Positions 36,761 through 45,133 of a DNA stretch of 64,000 nt are shown in pieces. The DNA is taken from positions 186,001 through 250,000 of the forward strand of contig CAVPWP010000020.1 of assembly GCA_963709395.1 (NCBI GenBank). The letters are read 5' to 3'. Numbering within the stretch: the first letter of the stretch is position 1; every line of letters begins with the position of its first letter. The DNA is from CAVPWP01 sp963709395 (lineage in GTDB: Bacteria > Pseudomonadota > Alphaproteobacteria > Rhodobacterales > Rhodobacteraceae). The notes under the pieces are model-generated. The model did no database searches. It was given only the letters and a program-made list of their open reading frames with translations, and had not been told where the DNA came from. A program made the position numbers and the translations under genes.

Positions 36761-37636
36761 ATGGACATCGCGAAAGTGGGCGTCGTCGGCGCCGGGCAGA
36801 TGGGGAACGGCATAGCCCACGTCTTTGCCCTTGCGGGATACGATGTGCTGATGACCGATGTCAGCAAGGACGCGCTGGACCAGGCCCGCCAGATCATCTC
36901 GGGCAATCTCGACCGTCAGGTGGCGCGCGAAAAGATCACCGCGGCCGAGAAGGACGAGGCGATGGCGCGGATCGCCACGACCCTTGTCCTCAAGGACCTG
37001 GGCCAGTGCGACATGATCATCGAGGCCGCGACCGAGCGCGAGACGGTGAAGACCGCGATCTTCGAGGATCTCGTGCCGCACCTGAAGCCCGAGACGATCC
37101 TGACCTCGAACACCTCGTCGATCTCGATCACGCGGCTGGCCAGCCGCACCGACCGGCCCGAGAAGTTCATGGGCTTCCACTTCATGAACCCGGTGCCGGT
37201 GATGCAACTGGTCGAATTGATCCGTGGCATCGCCACGGACGAAGACACCTACCAGACACTGCATGCGGTCGTGGAAAGACTGGGCAAGACCTCGGCCACG
37301 GCCGAGGATTTCCCGGCCTTCATCGTGAACCGCATCCTGATGCCCATGATCAACGAGGCGGTCTATACGCTCTACGAAGGCGTCGGCTCGGTACAGTCGA
37401 TCGACCAGGCGATGAAGCTGGGAACCAACCACCCGATGGGGCCGCTGGAACTGGCCGATTTCATCGGACTCGACACCTGCCTTGCGATCATGAACGTGCT
37501 GCATGACGGGCTGGCGGACACCAAGTACCGTCCCTGCCCGCTGCTGACCAAGTATGTCGAGGCCGGGTGGCTGGGCCGCAAGACCCAGCGCGGCTTTTAC
37601 GACTATCGTGGCGAAGTGCCTGTTCCGACGCGGTAG
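36761..37636 (+). CDS. hbdA: 3-hydroxybutyryl-CoA dehydrogenase
   Basis: Oxidises or forms 3-hydroxyacyl-CoA with NAD(P). The start is ATG 36761 (MDIAKVGVVGAGQMG) with AGGGGA upstream, giving 291 residues. The Rossmann motif GAGQMGNG is at 10-17, the catalytic His is in FHFMNPVPVMQLVE at about 139-152, and the C-terminal domain has GTNHPMGPLELADFIGLD. This is the usual family length. It fits with etfBA just upstream in fatty-acid or polyhydroxybutyrate metabolism. Confidence 0.95.
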   Translation: MDIAKVGVVGAGQMGNGIAHVFALAGYDVLMTDVSKDALDQARQIISGNLDRQVAREKITAAEKDEAMARIATTLVLKDLGQCDMIIEAATERETVKTAIFEDLVPHLKPETILTSNTSSISITRLASRTDRPEKFMGFHFMNPVPVMQLVELIRGIATDEDTYQTLHAVVERLGKTSATAEDFPAFIVNRILMPMINEAVYTLYEGVGSVQSIDQAMKLGTNHPMGPLELADFIGLDTCLAIMNVLHDGLADTKYRPCPLLTKYVEAGWLGRKTQRGFYDYRGEVPVPTR

Positions 37637-37664
37637 GCGGCCGACCCGGGACCCAGCGGGCGCT

Positions 37665-38534
37665 CTATCCCAGCGAAAGGGTCCGTTTGCGCAGTTCGGC
37701 CATGAAGCCGCGCGGATTGCCCGCCCAGCTTTCGATTTCATCGCGCTCGATCGGTTCGCCGATGACGGGCCGTTGCGGACGATTGAAGGCGTGCACGACC
37801 TCGTGCAGCAAAAGCCCCTGCCGGATCGTCGCCGACACCCGGTTGGCGATCTGGTAGGCACGCGAGTTCTGGCCAGGAAAATAGATCGGCAAGACGCGCG
37901 CACCGGACCGCTGGATCAGCTTGGCGGTAAAGGGGTTCCACTCGGCCTCGATCACGGGACCGAAAAGACTTTCCGATGTGGCGATCACGCCCGAGGGAAA
38001 GAGCGCGATCACCCCACCCTGCCCAAGATGATCCATCGCGCTCCGCCGCATCTCGAGGTTCTTCTCGAGCGCGCTGTCCTCGTGCTGGAAGGGGACGGGA
38101 ATCAGGAACTGGGCGATCTCGCTGACGCCGGTCAGAAGGTTGCGGGTGAGGATGCGGTAATCGGTGCGGGCACGGCCGATGAGCTCGGCCAGGACCACGC
38201 CGTCGACCAGGCCGTGGGGGTGGTTCGCAACGACGACCAGAGGACCTTCGCCCGGGATGCGCGCGATCTGCTCGGCGGTGACCTGCAGCTCGATCCCCAT
38301 GTGGTCAAGGGCCTGGCTCCAGAAGGCCTGGCCCACGGGCACGCCTTCGCGCTCGAACCGGCGGATCTTGTTGAGAAGCGTCAACTTGCCCGTCAGCCAC
38401 TCGAGCGTTCGGATCGTGCCGGATTGCCAGGGATTGTCGAACGTGTGCGCGTAGCTCAGCTTGCGCTTGTCGTAAGGTGTCGGGCCGCCGATCCGCGGGG
38501 CTGTCTTGTGTGTGTTCAGGGTACTGTCAACCAA
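37665..38534 (-). CDS. Lysophospholipid acyltransferase family protein
   Basis: About 289 residues with the acyltransferase motif NHPHGLVDG (HxxxxD) at about 105-113 and the FPSGVIA motif in place of the usual FPEGTRS. The fold is that of PlsC-like enzymes; it is convergent with hbdA. The start is uncertain: TTG 38534 would give MVDSTLNTHKTAPRIGG, while the conserved region begins only at YDKRKLSYA about 20 residues later; no clear Shine-Dalgarno decides it. Confidence 0.8.
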   Translation of the reverse strand: MVDSTLNTHKTAPRIGGPTPYDKRKLSYAHTFDNPWQSGTIRTLEWLTGKLTLLNKIRRFEREGVPVGQAFWSQALDHMGIELQVTAEQIARIPGEGPLVVVANHPHGLVDGVVLAELIGRARTDYRILTRNLLTGVSEIAQFLIPVPFQHEDSALEKNLEMRRSAMDHLGQGGVIALFPSGVIATSESLFGPVIEAEWNPFTAKLIQRSGARVLPIYFPGQNSRAYQIANRVSATIRQGLLLHEVVHAFNRPQRPVIGEPIERDEIESWAGNPRGFMAELRKRTLSLG

Positions 38535-38580
38535 GGGTTCGAACCCCGCCTCCCACCGCGCCGTTCGGATTGGCGGCGCG

Positions 38581-38859
38581 TCACATGTCCTCGCCGAAGC
38601 GGTCCGCAACCAGCACGGTCAGGGCTTCGGCCAGATCCGCAGCCTCTGGGCCGCGGGTCTCGACCTCAATAGTTGTTCCTTTCGAGGCTGCCAACATCAA
38701 AAGCCCCATGATGCTGTCGCCCGAGGCGGACATCCCGTCGCGGCGCACTTCGGCGTCGGCGTCGAAGGATTCGACAACCTCGACCAGCCGGGCCGAGGCG
38801 CGGGCGTGCAGCCCCTTTTCGTTGACGATGGTCAGAGTCCGGGCAACGCGTTCCGACAT
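38581..38859 (-). CDS. ptsH: HPr phosphocarrier protein
   Basis: A 92-residue HPr. The start is ATG 38859 with AGGA upstream. His18 in KGLHARASA is the phosphorylated histidine, and GDSIMGLLML contains Ser49 at the site that HprK phosphorylates in other bacteria. There is no PTS permease nearby; in alphaproteobacteria such HPr proteins belong to a regulatory PTS (EI, HPr, EIIA) that controls carbon and nitrogen responses. Confidence 0.95.
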   Translation of the reverse strand: MSERVARTLTIVNEKGLHARASARLVEVVESFDADAEVRRDGMSASGDSIMGLLMLAASKGTTIEVETRGPEAADLAEALTVLVADRFGEDM

Positions 38860-38866
38860 GGGCCGA

Positions 38867-39259
38867 TTATCCTGCTGTTCCGTCGAAACTGTCGATGTAT
38901 TTGCGTCCCGCGGCAAGTGCGCAGGCCACGGCCTCGGGCACCGGCTTGTGGCGCGATTTCGCAAGCTTGATCAGAAGCGGCAGATTCGCACCGTAGATGA
39001 TCTTGCGGTCCGAAGCCGCGCAGGCCGGCAGCGAGAGATTCGATGGCGATCCCCCGAACATGTCGGTCACGACGACGACCCCGTCGCCGGTATCCACGCG
39101 GTCGGCGGCTGCTGAAATCTCCGACTGCTTGGCGCTACGGTCGTGATCAGCCTCGATCGAGATGGCGAGGATGCCCGGCTGGTGTCCGACCACGTGTTCG
39201 ACCGCGGCCAGATACTCTCTGGCCAGCCCGCCGTGTGCCACGATCACGATACCGATCAA
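38867..39259 (-). CDS. PTS EIIA component, mannose family
   Basis: A 130-residue EIIA of the mannose family, with the phosphorylated His9 in IVIVAHGGLA and the DMFGGSPSN motif at about 66-74. No EIIB, EIIC or EIID follows, so it is regulatory and not part of a transporter. Its ATG overlaps the rapZ stop by four bases. Confidence 0.92.
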   Translation of the reverse strand: MIGIVIVAHGGLAREYLAAVEHVVGHQPGILAISIEADHDRSAKQSEISAAADRVDTGDGVVVVTDMFGGSPSNLSLPACAASDRKIIYGANLPLLIKLAKSRHKPVPEAVACALAAGRKYIDSFDGTAG

Positions 39260-40203
39260 GCGCCTCTATCCTGCCCCGCCGGCGATGCGTTGCCCGCCCG
39301 CCGCTCAAGCTCCCTGTGCCTTATAGACACTCCCCAACCGGCCTCTGCAAGCGCTTCGGCCAGCATTTCCGCCACCCTGACCGAACGGTGCTGCCCGCCG
39401 GTGCAGCCGATGCCAATTGACAGGTGCGACTTGCCCTCGGCCCGGTATTCCGGAAGCAGGGACAGCACAAGATCGCGCACCCGGTCGAAGAACGGACCAA
39501 GCCGCGCGTCTCCCGCAACGAAGGCAGCGACGCGCGGGTCGCGTCCATCCAACGGGCGCAGTGCCGCCTCCCAGTGGGGATTTCTCAGGAAGCGCACGTC
39601 GAACACCATATCGATCCCGCGCGGCAGGCCACGCTTGTAGGAGAAGGAATGCACCGACACCGCAAGACGGCGGTCGTCCTCGTCTGCGAACCAGCGGATG
39701 ATCTCGTCGCGAAGCTCGTGCGGGCTCAGGTCCGACGTATCGATCAGCACATCGGCGCGGTCGCGGATCGAGATGAGCATCTCGATTTCGCGGTCGACGC
39801 CGATGGAGGGCGGTTCTTCCGGTGCCGCCGGATGGCGGCGGCGGGTTTCGGAGTAGCGGCGGACGATCACCTCGGCGCGGGCATCGAGGTAGAGCATCTG
39901 GGCTTCGAGCGCAGGATCGCGGGTCAGGCGGTCAATCGCCTCGCCCATGGCCGCGACCGAGAAATCGCGGTTGCGCACGTCGATCCCCAGCGCCAGCGGC
40001 CGGCCCAGCGGCGGTCCGGACAAAAGCCGGGGCAGCAGCGACAAGGGCAGGTTGTCGATGATCTCGAACCCCAGATCCTCGAGGATCTTCAGCGCGGTCG
40101 ACCGGCCGGCCCCCGACGGACCCGTCACAAGCACGACGCGACCGGCGGTCGATGACCGCTGGCCGTCCGTGGGTGCGGACCCTTGGGGGGTGTTGGGCAT
40201 CAT
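39256..40203 (-). CDS. rapZ: RNase adapter protein RapZ / nucleotide-binding protein
   Basis: A 315-residue protein of the RapZ/YvcJ family, which in E. coli guides RNase E to GlmZ and which is linked genetically to HPr/EIIA. The Walker A is GPSGAGRS at 28-35, with Arg34 where the consensus has Lys; the C-terminal domain has GIGCTGGQHRSV, conserved in all RapZ proteins. ATG 40203 overlaps the hprK stop by four bases. Family members with Arg instead of Lys occur in related bacteria, but nucleotide binding may be weaker. Confidence 0.93.
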   Translation of the reverse strand: MMPNTPQGSAPTDGQRSSTAGRVVLVTGPSGAGRSTALKILEDLGFEIIDNLPLSLLPRLLSGPPLGRPLALGIDVRNRDFSVAAMGEAIDRLTRDPALEAQMLYLDARAEVIVRRYSETRRRHPAAPEEPPSIGVDREIEMLISIRDRADVLIDTSDLSPHELRDEIIRWFADEDDRRLAVSVHSFSYKRGLPRGIDMVFDVRFLRNPHWEAALRPLDGRDPRVAAFVAGDARLGPFFDRVRDLVLSLLPEYRAEGKSHLSIGIGCTGGQHRSVRVAEMLAEALAEAGWGVSIRHRELERRAGNASPAGQDRGA

Positions 40204-40664
40204 CGCGCGCTCCGTCCTGCCTTCAGATATTGCAGGATCGACGGCGCGAAATGCGCGCTCTCCATCTTGTGAAGAAGGGGGATGGCGTGGTCCCCCACCT
40301 GAATCTCGCGCAGCGGCGGCAGACGCTGCGTCTCGATCCGGGCAAGATCGACCACCAGCGACAGCCAGGCACCCGGAACCGCATCGGCCTGCAAAAGGCC
40401 GACGCCCCGCGCTTCGATCAGCCCCTCGATGGTCCTGGGTGCGGACATCCACGGCAGCCCGTCCTGCAGGGACAGGACGACCCGGTCATCCGCGACAAGC
40501 TGCGCCCCGAACGCCATCAACGTCAGCGCGAGACCGGATTTCCCCGACCCGGACGGGCCCAGGATCAGCACCGCACGCGGCCCCAGCGACACGGCACTGG
40601 CGTGGACCGTGCCCGGCACGTCGAGCGCGGGGGCGATGTCGTCGTCGGAGGGAGGCGCGGACAT
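40200..40664 (-). CDS. hprK: HPr kinase/phosphorylase, short alphaproteobacterial form
   Basis: A 154-residue protein with the P-loop GPSGSGKS at 36-43 and the LVADDRV and LIEARGVGLL segments of HprK. It lacks the N-terminal domain of Gram-positive HprK, as is usual for alphaproteobacteria, and so has only the kinase core. Its ATG is 14 bp downstream of the chvG stop; it ends with a four-base overlap into rapZ. Confidence 0.93.
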   Translation of the reverse strand: MSAPPSDDDIAPALDVPGTVHASAVSLGPRAVLILGPSGSGKSGLALTLMAFGAQLVADDRVVLSLQDGLPWMSAPRTIEGLIEARGVGLLQADAVPGAWLSLVVDLARIETQRLPPLREIQVGDHAIPLLHKMESAHFAPSILQYLKAGRSAR

Positions 40665-40677
40665 CAGGAACCGCCGG

Positions 40678-42381
40678 TCAGACCGGCAAGCCAACGACGA
40701 AGCGGGCGCCCAGCGGTTCGGAAGTGATATCTTCGTCGGTCGGACGGATGTTCTCGGCCCAGATCACGCCGCCATGCGCCTCGACGATCTGCTTCGAAAT
40801 CGCAAGCCCGAGGCCCGAGTTGTTGCCGAACTGCCCGACCGGACGCTCGGAGTAGAAGCGGTTGAAGATCTTGGTCAGCGCCTGTTCGGGGATGCCGGGT
40901 CCGGTATCCTCGACCACGACAAGCACTCGGTTGTCGCGCTTTCGGGCCCAGACGCGAATTGCATCGCCCGCCTCGCAAAACGAGATGGCGTTCGAGAGCA
41001 GGTTGACGAAGACCTGCGCCAGTCGGGATTCGAGGCCGACGATCTCGATCGGGTCCGTGGGCAGATCGGTGATGAACTCGATCCCCTTCGACTTCGCGTC
41101 CTTCCCAAGATGGTCAGAAAGATTGTGAAGCATTTTCAGAAGATTGAACTGTTCCTCTTCTTCGCGGACCAGTTCGCTGTCCAGGCGCGAGGCGTTCGAG
41201 ATGTCGCTCACCAGCCGGTCGAGACGGCGGACATCGTGCTCGATCACGTCGAGCAGACGGTCGCGCTGTTCGTCGCGCTTGGCGACCCGCAGGGTGCCGA
41301 CGGCCGATCGCAGCGAAGCCAGCGGGTTCTTGATTTCATGTGCCACATCCGCTGCGAATTGTTCGTTCGCGTCGATCCTGTCGTAGAGGGCCGCAACCAT
41401 GCCGCGCAGCGCACCGGACAGACGACCGATCTCGTCGGGTCGCGCGGTCAGATCGGGGATGCGGACGCGACCGGGGCTGACCCGGCCCGCGTTCTTCTCG
41501 CGCCCGATCTCGGCCGCGGCGGCCAGGTCGGACAGCGGATTGGCGATGGTCGAGGCAAGGACGAGGCTCAGGCCAATCGAGACGAGGATCGCGATGACGA
41601 ACATGTGCAGCACCTGCTCACGCTCGGCCCGGACCAGGTCGTCGATCTCGCCAGCCGCACTTGTCAGCGCGATCACCCCGACCGGCACGCCATCCTGAAA
41701 GATCGGCGTGGCGACGGCGAAGATGGTATTGCCATCGCGGTCGGTGCCGGTGTTGCTTTGCGTGGTGCCACCCATGGCGGCTTCCACCAGGACGCTTGCC
41801 TGCCGCTCCGATCCGGGATCTTCGGGCCCGGACACCGGGCGCAGCAGGCGCGACACCCCCTCCCAGACGCGCGTCAGGAAATCGGTGATGACCGTGCTGC
41901 GATCGTCCCTTTCAAGCCCGACGACAGCAGGCTGCGGCGGGCGGTCCTGTCCCACGGTTGTGGCAAGCAGCACCCCGGAAGGGTCGTAGACGAAGACCTC
42001 GACCGCTTGAGGCAGCGCCAGCTCCATCAGCGTGTCGCCGACGTCGATGCCATCGCCGGCGGCGAGGTTCGCCGGCACACCCTGCGGCAGCTGCGCCTGG
42101 AACACGGCGGCAAGCAGGTGGGCCTCGTGCACCATGCCCTGTTCGCGCTGGATCACAAGGCTGTCCCGGAACGGGTTCAGCAAAAGCACCCCCGCGACCA
42201 GCACGAGGATTGCAAGCAGGTTGAACGTGATGATCTTGCGCGCCAAGGGCGAGCGGTTGATCGAGATCAGCCCCCGGCGTTCGCGACGGTTTCGCAGTTC
42301 GGCTTCGGCCGTGCCTTGGGCGCCGATCCAGTCCTCACCCAGAACAACATCGGGTTGCTGAACCTTCCCGGCACCCTCCAC
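40678..42381 (-). CDS. chvG: Sensor histidine kinase ChvG
   Basis: The membrane sensor of the ChvG-ChvI two-component system, responsive to acid and envelope conditions in rhizobia. It starts at GTG 42381 with GGAG six bases before, giving 567 residues: a cytoplasmic N-tail, membrane segment at about 48-70, periplasmic domain, second membrane segment at about 258-278, HAMP, the H-box FAADVAHEIKNPLASLRSA with His348, and the ATPase domain with N, G1 and G2 boxes (DTGPGIPEQAL, GLGLAISK). It is 25 bp behind chvI. Confidence 0.95.
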   Translation of the reverse strand: MEGAGKVQQPDVVLGEDWIGAQGTAEAELRNRRERRGLISINRSPLARKIITFNLLAILVLVAGVLLLNPFRDSLVIQREQGMVHEAHLLAAVFQAQLPQGVPANLAAGDGIDVGDTLMELALPQAVEVFVYDPSGVLLATTVGQDRPPQPAVVGLERDDRSTVITDFLTRVWEGVSRLLRPVSGPEDPGSERQASVLVEAAMGGTTQSNTGTDRDGNTIFAVATPIFQDGVPVGVIALTSAAGEIDDLVRAEREQVLHMFVIAILVSIGLSLVLASTIANPLSDLAAAAEIGREKNAGRVSPGRVRIPDLTARPDEIGRLSGALRGMVAALYDRIDANEQFAADVAHEIKNPLASLRSAVGTLRVAKRDEQRDRLLDVIEHDVRRLDRLVSDISNASRLDSELVREEEEQFNLLKMLHNLSDHLGKDAKSKGIEFITDLPTDPIEIVGLESRLAQVFVNLLSNAISFCEAGDAIRVWARKRDNRVLVVVEDTGPGIPEQALTKIFNRFYSERPVGQFGNNSGLGLAISKQIVEAHGGVIWAENIRPTDEDITSEPLGARFVVGLPV

Positions 42382-42405
42382 CTCGATCTCCGTCGCCAGC
42401 TACAC

Positions 42406-43108
42406 TTACTCTTCGTTGTAACGGTAACCGATCCCGTAGAGGGTTTCGATGGCTGAAAACTCGCTGTCGACCATGCGCATCTTCTTGCGCAGACCGCTTG
42501 ATGTGGCTGTCGATCGTGCGGTCATCCACATAGACCTGGTCATCATAGGCCACGTCCATGAGCTGGTCGCGGCTCTTGACGAAACCGGGCCGCTGCGCGA
42601 GCGCCTGCAGAAGCAGGAACTCGGTGACTGTCAGGGACACGTCGCGTCCCTTCCACGCCACCGAATGGCGCAGCGGGTCCATCTTGAGTTCCCCGCGCTG
42701 CATCACCTGACTCTGGTCGGCTTCGCCAAGGGCATCGCCAGCGATGACCTCTTGCCGGCGCAGAAGCGCGCGGATGCGCTCGACCAGCAGGCGCTGACTG
42801 AAGGGCTTCTTGACGTAGTCGTCCGCGCCCATGCGCAGGCCCAGAACCTCGTCGATCTCGTCGTCCTTCGAGGTAAGGAAGATCACCGGCATCGCGGTTT
42901 TCTGACGCACCCGCTGAAGCAGGTCCATTCCGTCCATCCGTGGCATCTTGATGTCAAAGACCGCCATGTCCGGCAGCTTCTTGTTGAACGCGTCGAGCGC
43001 CGCCTGACCGTCGTTGTAAGTCTCGACTTCGAAGCCTTCGGCTTCGAGCGTCATTGAGACGGACGTCAGAATGTTCCGGTCGTCATCGACCAGCGCGATT
43101 GTGGCCAT
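42406..43108 (-). pseudogene. chvI: Response regulator ChvI, reading frame broken by one inserted base
   Basis: The intact gene would make a 233-residue OmpR-type regulator: receiver domain with Asp52 (FDIKMPRMDG), switch Thr79/Lys101, and a winged-helix DNA-binding domain. After residue 205 (DDRTIDSHIKR) the given sequence has one extra base at about 42493; the other frame continues exactly as expected with LRKKMRMVDSEFSAIET and ends YNEE-stop at 42406. As written the frame instead runs to 42335 with an unrelated tail that destroys the recognition helix end and wing. Since ChvI is strongly conserved and the rest is intact, a sequencing error is likely, but a true mutation cannot be excluded. 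ATG 43108 has AAGGAT upstream. Confidence 0.85.
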
Positions 43109-43272
43109 GAAACTGATCCTTGTTCTGCTCTCGGTGCCTGCAATCACACATGGGGGTGCGACTTTTTTGAGGCATATTCATGTGCAGTTCCGGTCGAATC
43201 AACAATAATGTGCTATTCGACGGCTTTGTTGCCGATTTGCCCGGCAGATTTGTCGCGGGCATGACTGATATG

Positions 43273-43321
43273 TCGCAGTAACCTGAATTGATTGCGCTAA
43301 CCTTTATTTGGTTGCGCTAAC
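43273..43321. repeat. Direct 10-bp repeats upstream of pckA
   Basis: TTGCGCTAAC occurs twice on the plus strand, at 43292-43301 and 43312-43321, that is 20 bp apart (two helical turns). A weaker third copy, TCGCAGTAAC (7 of 10), lies at 43273-43282. The position just upstream of the predicted pckA promoter and the helical phasing fit an operator for a dimeric or multimeric regulator. The region lies in the 348-bp gap between chvI and pckA. Confidence 0.6.
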
Positions 43322-43338
43322 GCCGCTCAACGCACCTG

Positions 43339-43366
43339 TTCAAGCCCCGTCGCGCAAGATTATAAC
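43339..43366 (+). promoter_or_regulatory. Candidate promoter of pckA
   Basis: A good -10 hexamer TATAAC (43361-43366) is preceded at 16 bases by a poor -35, TTCAAG (43339-43344). A weak -35 is common in promoters that need an activator, and the direct repeats end 18 bp upstream. The leader to the ATG would be about 85 nt. Confidence 0.45.
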
Positions 43367-43456
43367 CCGCCCACGATTCGGGGTGCGCGAAGGCTCCGAT
43401 GTCCGAAATCAGAATTTGCCGGCCACGTCCGGCCCACCTGGGGGAGATCGCCTGTC

Positions 43457-45055
43457 ATGACCAGAGGAACCGTCAACCCGAACCATCGCCTTGAGGACCA
43501 GGGCATCGCAGGGCTTGGCGAGGTCCATTACAACCTCCTCGAGCCAGCGCTTATCGAAGAGGCGCTGAAGCGTGGCGAAGGCCGGCTGGGTCTCGGCGGG
43601 ACACTTCTGGTCGAAACGGGCAAGTACACGGGCCGCTCGCCCAAGGACAAGCATGTGGTGCGCACCGCGACCACCGAGGACGTGATCTGGTGGGAAAACA
43701 ACGGGTCGATGTCGCCCGAGGGTTTCGAGCGCCTGCACGCCGACATGCTCGAGCATATGAAGGGCCGCGACTACTTCGTTCAGGATCTCTTTGCCGGCGC
43801 GGACCCCGCGAACCGCCTCGACGTACGTCTTGTCACCGAACTTGCCTGGCACGGCCTGTTCATCCGGCACCTGCTGCGCAAGCCCGACCGGGAGGAGCTG
43901 AAAAGCTTCGTTCCCCAGTTCACCATCGTGAACTGCCCCACCTTCAAGGCCGATCCCGAGCGCCACAACTGCCGCACCGACACCGTCATCGCGATCAACT
44001 TCGACCAGAAGCTCGTCCTGATCGGCGGCACCGAATACGCGGGCGAGAACAAGAAGGGCGTGTTCACGCTTCTCAACTACCTGCTGCCTGAAAAGGGCAT
44101 CATGCCGATGCATTGCTCGGCCAACCACGCGCCCGGGAACCCGATCGACACGGCCATCTTCTTCGGCCTTTCGGGCACCGGCAAGACGACGCTGTCGTCC
44201 GATCCCTCGCGCATCCTGATCGGGGACGACGAGCATGGCTGGTCGGATCGCGGCACCTTCAACTTCGAAGGCGGCTGCTATGCCAAGACCATCAGCCTCA
44301 GCCCCGAGGCAGAACCCGAGATCTACGCCACCACCAGCATGTTCGGGACCGTGATCGAGAACATGGTCTACGATCCCGACACGCTCGAACTGGATTTCGA
44401 GGATGACAGCCTCACGCCGAACATGCGCGCGGCCTATCCGATGGAGTATATCGCCAACGCCTCGAAGACCGCGCTTGGGGGCCATCCCAAGAACGTCATC
44501 ATGCTGACCTGCGATGCCTTCGGCGTGCTGCCGCCCATCGCGCGGCTGACCCCGGCGCAGGCGATGTATCACTTCCTGTCGGGCTTCACCTCGAAGGTCG
44601 CCGGCACCGAGCGCGGCGTCACCGAGCCGCAGCCGACCTTCTCGACCTGCTTCGGTGCGCCGTTCACGCCGCGGCCGCCCGTGGTCTATGGCAACCTGCT
44701 GCGCGAGAAGATCGGCCGTCACGGGGCGACCTGCTGGCTGGTCAACACCGGCTGGACCGGCGGCGCCTATGGCACCGGCAGCCGGATGCCGATCAAGGCC
44801 ACGCGCACGCTTCTCAGCGCCGCGCTGGACGGATCGCTCCGCGACGCACCGTTCCGCAAGGACAAGAACTTCGGATTCGAGGTCCCGACCACGGTGGACG
44901 GTGTTCCGGACATCCTGCTCGACCCGCGCCGGACCTGGGACGATGCCGAAGCCTATGACCGCCAGGCCGAGAAACTCGTCGCCATGTTCGCCGAGAACTT
45001 CGCACAATACATCGAACATATCGACGACGACGTGCGCGCCGCCGCCCTCGGCTGA
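43457..45055 (+). CDS. pckA: Phosphoenolpyruvate carboxykinase (ATP)
   Basis: First committed enzyme of gluconeogenesis: oxaloacetate + ATP gives phosphoenolpyruvate + ADP + CO2. The 532-residue protein has the kinase P-loop GLSGTGKTTLSSDPSR at about 236-251, the metal-binding GDDEHGW at about 256-262 and the TGWTGG motif. It is divergent from chvI. In Sinorhizobium and Agrobacterium ChvI controls pckA, which makes the gene order meaningful. Confidence 0.97.
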   Translation: MTRGTVNPNHRLEDQGIAGLGEVHYNLLEPALIEEALKRGEGRLGLGGTLLVETGKYTGRSPKDKHVVRTATTEDVIWWENNGSMSPEGFERLHADMLEHMKGRDYFVQDLFAGADPANRLDVRLVTELAWHGLFIRHLLRKPDREELKSFVPQFTIVNCPTFKADPERHNCRTDTVIAINFDQKLVLIGGTEYAGENKKGVFTLLNYLLPEKGIMPMHCSANHAPGNPIDTAIFFGLSGTGKTTLSSDPSRILIGDDEHGWSDRGTFNFEGGCYAKTISLSPEAEPEIYATTSMFGTVIENMVYDPDTLELDFEDDSLTPNMRAAYPMEYIANASKTALGGHPKNVIMLTCDAFGVLPPIARLTPAQAMYHFLSGFTSKVAGTERGVTEPQPTFSTCFGAPFTPRPPVVYGNLLREKIGRHGATCWLVNTGWTGGAYGTGSRMPIKATRTLLSAALDGSLRDAPFRKDKNFGFEVPTTVDGVPDILLDPRRTWDDAEAYDRQAEKLVAMFAENFAQYIEHIDDDVRAAALG

Positions 45056-45133
45056 GACGCGCGACGAGACAAGGCCTTGCGCTTCAGGCGCCCCGGTATA
45101 GGTAACTAGCAATTCCCATAGCCGGGGCGCCCC

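Noticed and set aside
38530..38565. A tRNA/tmRNA-like 3' end on the plus strand (GGTTCGAACCCC then CCTCCCACC).
   Set aside because: The T-arm-like piece has no matching acceptor 5' half, D arm or anticodon arm upstream, and no coding piece of a permuted tmRNA fits before ptsH. It may be chance or a very old tRNA fragment.
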